NCBI RefSeq assembly: GCF_023051105.1
Contig: NZ_JALKIL010000020.1
Span: 21,580-85,579, forward strand
Origin: Anaerobiospirillum sp. NML120449
GTDB lineage: Bacteria; Pseudomonadota; Gammaproteobacteria; Enterobacterales; Succinivibrionaceae
DNA: 64,000 nt
Reading direction: 5' to 3'
This document shows, one piece after another, positions 58,301-64,000 of the stretch (its first letter is position 1; each line of letters starts with the position of its first letter). The translations under genes and the position numbers were made by a program. The notes under the pieces are model-generated. The model saw only the letters and a program-made list of their open reading frames with translations. It had not been told where the DNA came from and did no database searches.

Positions 58301-60322
58301 GAGCATGAAGATCGTGACTGCGACTGCGGTGCCGACTTCGTCAAGGCTGAGCGCGCCGGTGGTCTGCATGCAGCCCTGCGTGTTGAGTGCTGTGAAGCCG
58401 CTCTGAGCATGGCTGATGAAGATGCCCAGGCCCTGATGGACCAGCACTTCAACTCACGTCCACAGCCAGAGGCTGCCCAGCCTGGTGAGTTCGATCCACG
58501 TGGCCGTGAAAAGGCCCAGCTGGCACGCGCCCGCGCCAGCCTGCCACTGCCAGTGCAGAAGAACAGCGCCCAGTGCGAAGACCTGGCTGATGCCGCCTGC
58601 GACAGCGCTGATGAAACCATTGCCGAGCGCAGCGATCGCCGCGAGCGCGCTGAACGTGGTGAACGCCAGGAGCGCGCTGAGGGCTCAGGCCGCAGCCGTC
58701 GTGAGCGCAACCGCGCCGAGCGTGAAGAGGCCGATGCTGACAGCCGTGAGGCCGGTCGCGAAAGCCGTCGCTCCGAGCGCCGTCGTGAGCGTGGCGAAGA
58801 TGAGCTTGACGCTCAGGAAGATGGTCGTCGCTCCCGTCGCTCCCGCCGTCAGGAACGCGAGCGTGACGAGCGTGAGGCCGGCTCTGACGAGCTGCCGGCA
58901 TTAAATGCTGAGGGTCAGGAGGGCCGCGCTGGCCGTAGCCGCCGCGAACGCAATGAGCCTGTTGCCAGTGATGATCTGGAGAACATGCTCAATGCCGCCC
59001 ATCAGAGCTCCTTTATTGATGAGCTCGAGGGTGAGAGCGATGACGGACGTCCACGCAAGACCCGCAAGCAGGAGCGTGCTCAGAAGCAGCGCAAGGGCAA
59101 AGGTATGAGCGATCAGGCTTCAGGCCTTAATGACTGGCAAGGTGCTCAGGATCAGGTCAGCAGTGACACTTCAGATGACAGTGCCGCAGCAGCTGGCGCT
59201 GCCAGTGCAGGCGCTGCTCCGGCCGCCCCGGCCGATGGCCAGGGTCAGAGCACTGAAGAGCAGCCACGTGGTCGCAGACACATTTCTCAGGTCTATGAGG
59301 AAGTAGATGCTGACGACACCTCTGATGAGGTGGTGCCAGATGAGAGCCCATATGAGAAGTCCCGCCGCGTCTCTGACTTCTGGTCAGCTGATCGCAAGGA
59401 TCGTCTGTCTGCCCGTTACGCCCGCGTCATGCGTGATGACAATACTGAAGAGCTTGATCAGGATGCCCGCACCCGCAACATCCGTTCAGCCATCACCGAA
59501 ACTGTCTCCAGCTTTGACGATGCTTCAGTTCTGGACAGCACCTTAATTGACAGCCCACGCATGGCCCCGGCTCCAGCAGATGCCGGCGATGACCGTGAGG
59601 ACATTATTGCTGCCAAGTTCAGATCCATCACCGCAAGCTCCTTTGACTATGATGAGGCTCTGTCTGACGTTGACACTGACGACCTGCCTGAATCACTGAC
59701 TCACGGCAGCCGCGAAGCTGACAGCAATGACGCTGACAACGGCGCCGCCGACCAGCAGACCAGCGCTCCAGCCGATCAGTTTGCCGCTCAGGCAGATGAG
59801 CAGACTGCAGAGCAGCCAGTTGAGCATCCGGTAACCTCAGCTATTATTAATGCCCTGCCAGCTCAGCTGCGCCGCAAGCCACAGTCTGACAGCGATGCTG
59901 ACACCGACGCCGACGCCGACACCGACGTCGCCAGCGACGCCAGCACTGTTGCCGACTGCGACGCCAGCTGCGAGTCAGCCAGCGCCGCGAACAGCGAAGC
60001 CGAAAGCGAAGCTGTCAGCTCCGCTGAACATGCACAGGGCCAGGACCATGTCCAGGGCCAGGACCAGGCTCCATCCATGGGCCAGGAAGGTGATCAGCCT
60101 CAGGCCGAAACTCAGGTCGAGACTCAGTCTGACAATCAGGCCGAGACTCAGGTGCAGGCCCAGGCTGCCGCCGAGGCTGATGAGGAAGAAAGCCGTCGCA
60201 AGGACATGGAGGCATTTGCCAGCTTCCTTGCAGCCCCATCGGAAACAAAGAAGGATGAGGACGACTTTGCCCGCTCATTAAGCCAGGGCTACCAGCAATT
60301 CAAGGACAAGTCCGACAACTGA
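55373..60322 (+). CDS. rne: Ribonuclease E with a very long disordered tail
   Basis: RNase E is the main mRNA-decay endonuclease and degradosome scaffold. The catalytic half is textbook: S1 domain ([25 protein letters not shown], about 37-120), 5' sensor and RNase H-like parts, DNase I-like domain with catalytic Asp302 and Asp345 (one less than E. coli 303 and 346), and the zinc-link Cys403 and Cys406 in CPMCQG. Residues 593-608 ([17 protein letters not shown] region) look like the amphipathic membrane-targeting helix. After that come about 1040 residues of disordered sequence: Arg/Glu blocks ([19 protein letters not shown]) at about 620-880 and 1080-1190, then an acidic Ala/Asp/Gln-rich end. 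E. coli RNase E is 1061 residues, this is 1649. The start is GTG at 55373 with AGGA 8 nt before; E. coli uses ATG. Divergent from rluC. Confidence 0.97.
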   Translation: MKRMLINATQEEEVRVALVDGNKLYDLDIESPQHANKKANIYKGVITRIEPSLEAAFVDYGVERHGFLPIKEIAREYYPEGTDFSDHASLKTALREGQEVIVQIEKEERGQKGAALTTFISLAGSYLVLMPNNPRAGGISRRIEGEERAEIRAAFEGINIPHGMGVIIRTAGVGKSAEELSWDLSILTKLWEMIRKAASSKKAPFLIHQESSIAIRAIRDYLRPDIGEILVDSKEVYEHIVHHIKLVRPEFSERVRLYRGEIPLFSKYQIESQIESAYLREVRLPSGGAIVIDPTEALTSIDVNSAKATKGGDIEETALQTNIEAAEEIARQLRLRDVGGLVVIDFIDMSPIKNQREIENRMREACRQDRARIQFSRISRFGLLEMSRQRLRPSLEESTSHVCPMCQGQGTIRDTASLALSIMRLVEEEAHKEHTGDVMAFAPVEIATFILNNKRRQLEAIEKNTGIKVTVIPDQHMMAPSYEVHRVLNSASSLPLDCSKDDPTAILRERASRDRAKVQETMLRREFAARKQQQPGARETPMVFTEDITLNSPAPHMIDENSDDPHTINLKNSEQPRAGNVVMNDGRIEVKNGKIFSKIFSFIGNLIKGNDAQQAQPARDQDAAADSRDQAASERTERSDGRRNGNSRRNGQKRRNERPDRQERDRRKSERFERTERQSRSERPERGERPERAERQDRAERPERSERLERAERPERSERPERGERQDRAERMERNDRPERDSMDRPERSERPARQERSERPERGERPDRADRDSERLDRQDRYEADSAYDQDRDSSAAERDDFEQSPRQERRSRNSARDERNDRSESFEAEADETPVRERRERGERGERSERSERGERRRERSRDDRRSRRSEPRQSKKVPLNARTLGFNDAEVFDVASITEVRNFAFVEENLTSAPMGEGPDHEVPFAGDITARTFEEGREFRKAETTGGLQEATVCAEVATISEPAPVEIIFSIEHEDRDCDCGADFVKAERAGGLHAALRVECCEAALSMADEDAQALMDQHFNSRPQPEAAQPGEFDPRGREKAQLARARASLPLPVQKNSAQCEDLADAACDSADETIAERSDRRERAERGERQERAEGSGRSRRERNRAEREEADADSREAGRESRRSERRRERGEDELDAQEDGRRSRRSRRQERERDEREAGSDELPALNAEGQEGRAGRSRRERNEPVASDDLENMLNAAHQSSFIDELEGESDDGRPRKTRKQERAQKQRKGKGMSDQASGLNDWQGAQDQVSSDTSDDSAAAAGAASAGAAPAAPADGQGQSTEEQPRGRRHISQVYEEVDADDTSDEVVPDESPYEKSRRVSDFWSADRKDRLSARYARVMRDDNTEELDQDARTRNIRSAITETVSSFDDASVLDSTLIDSPRMAPAPADAGDDREDIIAAKFRSITASSFDYDEALSDVDTDDLPESLTHGSREADSNDADNGAADQQTSAPADQFAAQADEQTAEQPVEHPVTSAIINALPAQLRRKPQSDSDADTDADADTDVASDASTVADCDASCESASAANSEAESEAVSSAEHAQGQDHVQGQDQAPSMGQEGDQPQAETQVETQSDNQAETQVQAQAAAEADEEESRRKDMEAFASFLAAPSETKKDEDDFARSLSQGYQQFKDKSDN
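57300..57720. repeat. Repetitive coding DNA for Arg/Glu blocks of RNase E
   Basis: Degenerate units such as GAGCGTCCAGAGCGCAGCGA recur many times and encode [13 protein letters not shown] sequence. Similar but weaker repetition occurs at about 57880-57960 and 58620-58880. Confidence 0.8.
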
Positions 60323-60352
60323 TGGCAAGTCTGCCCCTCAGGCAAATAAAAC

Positions 60353-60424
60353 AGCGCTCCGGCCCAGAGGCCGTGAGCGCCTGAAACAGAAAAGGGAGGC
60401 CCCGCAAGGAGCCTCCCTTTTTTT
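60353..60424 (+). terminator. Double-hairpin terminator of rne
   Basis: Hairpin one pairs GCGCTC (60354-60359) with GAGCGC (60375-60380), with GGCC/GGCC inside. Hairpin two pairs AAAGGGAGGC (60391-60400) with GCCTCCCTTT (60411-60420) over CCCGCAAGGA, then TTTT. Same loop as the permease terminator at 3.4 kb. Confidence 0.92.
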
Positions 60425-60815
60425 CATAACCGTAACGTCACGACTGGCCGCCACAGAACAAACGTTTTCAAACCTGGCCCTGCCAGGCGGCACCGCCCTC
60501 GTGGCATCATCCACCGCCTCAAGGCTCCCGCAGCTCAGCCCAGGCAACGCGTCACAGGCACGACCGCAGCGGCGCACAGCTGCGTACCATGGCTGCCGGC
60601 CATACTGGCGCCTTGATGGCCCGTAAACGGTTATCTGCACAGAGTCGTACTGCCGCACAATGCCTTGCTGCAGCACAACGCATGGCTGCAACACAACGCC
60701 TGCCTGCCGCACAACGCCCGGCTGCAGCAGCGAGGCGGATTAAAGTGTCTGAAATGCGGACTGGCAGCGCCCGCTCATGTGATCTGGAGAGCTTTTACCT
60801 GGCCCGGAAATAACT
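60425..60815. other. Spacer between rne and suhB with an 18-bp repeat
   Basis: Contains four tandem 18-bp units (60650-60721). A 74-codon frame at 60589-60813 reads them as a six-residue AAQRxx repeat and stops 3 bp before the next terminator; it has no ribosome binding site and I do not call it a gene. Confidence 0.55.
60650..60721. repeat. 18-bp tandem repeat, four copies
   Basis: CTGCHGCACAAYGC-type units start at 60650, 60668, 60686 and 60704. Confidence 0.9.
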
Positions 60816-60849
60816 AAGGCCATATGTTTATCATATGGCCTTGTTTTAA
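60816..60849. terminator. Bidirectional terminator after suhB
   Basis: AAGGCCATATG (60816-60826) pairs perfectly with CATATGGCCTT (60832-60842). The T-run is better on the plus strand (GTTTT) than on the minus strand, where suhB ends 35 bp earlier. Confidence 0.75.
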
Positions 60850-60876
60850 CTGTTATCTTGCAGGTAATGCTAATGC

Positions 60877-61680
60877 TTAGCGCAGAATGCCTGGCAGGTT
60901 TGGAGCATCACATACCTTGGCCAGCAGATTCTGTACGATCTGAGGGTTACCGGAGACAATGTTACCGCTTTTGGTAAAGCCAGGACCGCCGGCAAAGTCA
61001 GTGGCGATACCACCGGACTCGCGCAGAATCAGCTCGCCTGCAGTGAAGTCCCATGGCTTGAGGCCCTGCTCGAGGTAGGCATCATAACGGCCACAGGCAG
61101 CGTAGCACAGATCGAGGCTGGCGCTGCCGCTGCGACGAACGTCGGCACACTGGTTAATCAGGCGAGTGAAGAGCTCCATGTAGGCGTCAAGACGCTCACG
61201 GTAGCGGGTTGGGAAAGCAGTGCCCACAATGGCACCGTCTATGGTCTGATGCTGACCGACACGGATACGGGTGCCATTTAAGGAAGCACCTTCGCCACGG
61301 GCAGCGCTGAACATCTCATCACGGAAAGGATCAAATACTACACCCACGATGGTACGTCCCTTGTGCTGCAGACCGATGGAAACTGCACAGTGAGGGAGCC
61401 CCTTAACAAAGTTGGTAGTGCCATCAATAGGATCAATAACCCAGACGTACTCTGAGTCCTTGTTGCCCTGTAAACCACCCTCTTCACCGAGAATGGCGTG
61501 ATCGCGATAGGACTTTAACAGCATTGATGAAATGGTGTTTTCACACTCACGATCGACATCAGTAACCAGATCATCCTTACGCTTCTCCTCTACGGAAAAG
61601 CCACCCTGATCGATTTTGCGGGCAATGACATTACCTGCTGCACGAGCTGCACGCTGTGCAATATTAAGCATTGGATGCAT
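60877..61680 (-). CDS. suhB: Inositol-1-monophosphatase SuhB
   Basis: A 267-residue inositol monophosphatase-family protein. The start MHPMLNIAQRAARAAGN is near-identical to E. coli SuhB. Metal-binding motifs are GEEGG (about 65), WVIDPIDGTTNF (about 80-91) and WDFTAGELILRESGG (about 209-223). SuhB is a Mg2+-dependent phosphatase; in E. coli it is also part of the rRNA transcription antitermination complex. The ATG at 61680 has only a weak upstream Shine-Dalgarno. Single gene on the minus strand. Confidence 0.95.
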   Translation of the reverse strand: MHPMLNIAQRAARAAGNVIARKIDQGGFSVEEKRKDDLVTDVDRECENTISSMLLKSYRDHAILGEEGGLQGNKDSEYVWVIDPIDGTTNFVKGLPHCAVSIGLQHKGRTIVGVVFDPFRDEMFSAARGEGASLNGTRIRVGQHQTIDGAIVGTAFPTRYRERLDAYMELFTRLINQCADVRRSGSASLDLCYAACGRYDAYLEQGLKPWDFTAGELILRESGGIATDFAGGPGFTKSGNIVSGNPQIVQNLLAKVCDAPNLPGILR

Positions 61681-62590
61681 ATTTCAAAGAGCTCTCTTGG
61701 TTAGACAAAAGTGCTTTATTATACAGACTTGCAAGCCTCACGGCCGCATTTTTTCAAAACTTTTTATCCCTCTCAATGTCTCCAGTCAGCACAAATCAGC
61801 CATTTGTGATCACCCCACCACCCCCCATTTGCGCCCGAGCCCACACTCACAGCCGCCACAATCCCAAAACAGCCCGCTGCCTCATGGCCCAATAAGTGAC
61901 CAGAAGACCACTGGCCCCCATCCTCATCCTCTGCCCCGCACATTGCCCCGGCCACGGCACTTGCCCTTAACACCAGGGCCAGAGCCATTGCCCAGAGCTC
62001 ATCAAAAAAGCAAAGCCCTGGTAACCGCCCTTTTCCCGGCGCCCGACTGCCCAGCAGTCGCAATGACCTCAATACAGCAAGCCCATACAGAACTTACGAA
62101 CAGGCGCATATGAAACTGCAGGCAAAGCTACCATCCCAGCATCCCCCAATGAGCTAAGGCTCTGGGCCATCACAGGATCGGCACAGGATCGACTCATCAT
62201 TCATGCTCAAGGAAAGGCTACAGGCCCACCCCTGTCCTGTCACTCAATACGTCCGGCCACACAATACGTACTGTAACGACCCGGCCCCTGGCTCTGTCTT
62301 TATCCCATGAATCTCCTGAATACGCTGAACCCCATGAATCCAATGAAGCCCCTGAAAACGCTCGATCCCCTGACTTACCATGGTTCTGTACTTTTATTTG
62401 CCCGGCTTATATCCCTCCCTGTCAGGACTCATGTTAAGGCTGGTGAGCTGGGCTAAAAGCAAGGACATACCACTGTCCAGATAAATGCAGACGACAGCTG
62501 CAGGTGCCCCAGAGCGGCCCTGCCATTGGGACCATGCCAAAGCTGTTTTTTTTGTCAGGAACAGCCAGGTACAAAAAGATGGCAGAAAAG

Positions 62591-63321
62591 CCATTTTATG
62601 CCTTTTGTCTGTGATTTAAGAAAGGGCAATGCTCTAAAATGGTGCCTGACAGATTTTTCAGACAAAAATTTTGGCCACTTCTTCTGCTCCTGAAAAACAC
62701 CGCCAACAGTTCAAGGTCCCGTACGGGCGGCCATGGCATGCTGACAGTTTCAGGGAACACCATTTAGCCAGTCATAAGCTGTTGCTGGCAGGTACTTTTT
62801 AGTATCTATCAAGAGAGTTTTTCTTTTGATAATATGAGCTCATTAATAAGGCCGGTTAAGATATGCATATCCGGGTAAACAGGCTGTCCGTTACAGGTGC
62901 TCAGCACTAAGCATTTGCATCTGCCCAGCCTGTTACAGGCATATGCAGCTCCAGCAGAGCTGGAGATTTCTTCCTGTACTTACCTGGCCGACTTGTAAGA
63001 AGATACACTGCCCATCTTTTAATGACATAACATTAAAAGTAACAGCAGTTCCCAGATCACTAAAAAAGCAGCGTTCTTCGGGACGCATTTAAATTATTCT
63101 TGTACTTTTTGCAGTGGCCTGGCTTTTGACTGCAGGTCCTGATCAACAAACTGAGGAATTGCAGAGCTGTCGAGCGGCTCTGCAGATATTCACTTGATTC
63201 GGGAGGTTCATGCCCGAATAAGTAGTGCCCCGGCATCCCCGCCGGGTCATGTATTTTTCAGTACCCATCAGGGTACCTGACAACAAAATATGATTTTCGT
63301 TTTACCGGCACAGTCCGGTAA
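62591..63321. other. Dense hairpin array, possible structured non-coding RNA locus
   Basis: In order: a two-tier stem 62591-62642 (CCATTTTA/TAAAATGG outside); AACAGGCT/AGCCTGTT 62878-62934 with GTGC/GCAC inside; CTCCAGC/GCTGGAG 62949-62965; CTTTTAATG/CATTAAAAG 63016-63039; GCGTTC-TTCG-GGACGC 63071-63086; TGCAGT/ACTGCA 63110-63134; TGCAGAGC/GCTCTGCA 63160-63184; ATTCGGG/CCCGAAT 63197-63219; CCCGGC/GCCGGG 63229-63246; GTACCC/GGGTAC 63261-63276; TTACCGG/CCGGTAA 63302-63321. The stems are unrelated in sequence. I recognise no known RNA family. Confidence 0.6.
63062..63086 (-). terminator. Orphan minus-strand terminator inside the hairpin array
   Basis: On the minus strand GCGTCC-CGAA-GAACGC is followed by TGCTTTTTT. 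No gene lies upstream of it on that strand within the window, so it could end a minus-strand RNA from the hairpins at 63.1-63.3 kb. Confidence 0.55.
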
Positions 63322-63903
63322 TATCCCTTCTTATTTCCCACCCTGACAACCATCTTACTTAATACCGGCGCTTACCAGCTCTGGCACATTTTATTTCCAT
63401 TTTTATTCCATCACGGCCGTCCAGCCAATAGCGTCCATCCCGCAATTCCAGTACGTCCCGTCCACACCACCATTCACGTCCGTTCAGTCCATACCACCAT
63501 TAACGTCAGTTCCGTACTTCACCACCTGCCCATTTCCACGGCCATGTACCACTGCCTTTGCACTGCCTTTGCCAGCAACAGTCACTGTTCCTGATGCCTG
63601 CCATGCTTTATCTGCACGGCCCCCACGTCTGCACATGGCACAGCCGCCTTCTAATGACAAAGCTTACTCCCTGGAGCTGATATTTGCCTGTCTTAATTGA
63701 TTGAACTCCAGTCAATCTCAGGTATGCCAGGAAGAGCCGTCCATCAACAATCCATACTGCTGTGTCGCATGAGCTGCACTAATCTCCGCTGCGCCCGGCA
63801 GATATTTCAGTCGTGACATAAGAGATACTTTACAAACAATAAAGCAAAGCAATAACTTAGACATGTGCAGCTTAGGAACTGTAAGCAATTAAATTGATCT
63901 TTT

Positions 63904-63999
63904 AAAACCATTGATTCGATAGTTCCAGAGAGGAAATGGCCCAATGGGTTCCATGTCTATCGATTTCATCTGGGCATCACTGATTTTGATGCCTGTTTC
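63904..63999 (+). other. Structured element with terminator-like hairpin at window edge
   Basis: CGATAG and CTATCG form an outer stem around a GGAA/TTCC hairpin, followed by GGCATCA/TGATGCC (63972-63992) and TGTTTC. The order resembles a leader RNA or small RNA ending in a terminator; the window ends here. Confidence 0.4.
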
Positions 64000-64000
64000 A

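Larger units (their letters stand above)
61681..64000. other. 2.3 kb non-coding end of window, structured from 62.6 kb
   Basis: No credible gene on either strand; after about 62600 no frame stays open for 60 codons. The first kilobase is C-rich (CCC and CCAC words). From 62591 on there is a dense series of perfect hairpins, then a 27-bp duplication near 63460-63513 (ACCACCATT words), then an AT-rich patch with a further structure at 63904-63992. Confidence 0.6.

Noticed and set aside
62949..63321. CsrB/RsmZ-type RNA
   Set aside because: Such RNAs have GGA in most hairpin loops; here only one or two do on either strand.

Overview
The window reads as chromosomal DNA of a Gram-negative, flagellated gammaproteobacterium. 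The divergent rluC/rne pair, an RNase E with a long disordered tail, SuhB, Mfd and a YeaW/YeaX-type carnitine oxygenase all point there. The two flagellins, three c-di-GMP proteins and very low coding density would fit a Succinivibrionaceae-like lineage, but that placement is an inference from general impression and not a sequence match. I see no insertion sequence, prophage, CRISPR array, tRNA or rRNA gene.

I support 20 protein genes covering about 34.5 kb, roughly 54% of the window, which is unusually low for a free-living bacterium. Layout: an AI-2E/PerM-type permease with a 680-residue Ser/Arg/Asp tail (0.3-3.4 kb); a dCache-GGDEF-EAL protein (4.9-7.4 kb); a minus-strand group of carnitine monooxygenase reductase and oxygenase, a BCCT transporter, a YqhD-type alcohol dehydrogenase and a multi-pass membrane protein (10.4-22.0 kb); Mfd with a 160-residue insertion (24.1-28.2 kb); a flagellin with a good sigma-54 promoter and an AEC permease (28.8-31.2 kb); a three-gene set of retropepsin-like protease, transglutaminase-like 7TM protein and RimK-like ATP-grasp ligase (34.7-39.5 kb); two PAS-GGDEF proteins, a second flagellin and a HAD phosphatase (43.0-49.7 kb); rluC, then rne (50.5-60.3 kb); and suhB (60.9-61.7 kb).

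Two themes run through the window. First, several conserved proteins carry low-complexity insertions or tails (the permease, Mfd, the membrane protein, the protease, one GGDEF domain, RNase E), and the permease and RNase E tails share the same Arg/Glu/Ser-rich style. Second, the spaces between genes are long (up to 3.9 kb) and hold many unrelated short tandem repeats with periods of 6, 8, 15, 18, 21, 23, 32, 34, 35, 36, 38, 41, 44, 57 and about 120 bp. Together these suggest a genome that gains and keeps slippage products.

Inside the spacers are AT-richer islands with dense, perfect hairpins and terminators that belong to no visible gene: 8.94, 17.8-18.0, 22.5, 41.0-41.2, 62.6-63.3 and 63.9 kb. 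These are the best candidates for undescribed non-coding RNAs or regulatory elements; the 62.6-63.3 kb hairpin array is the strongest.
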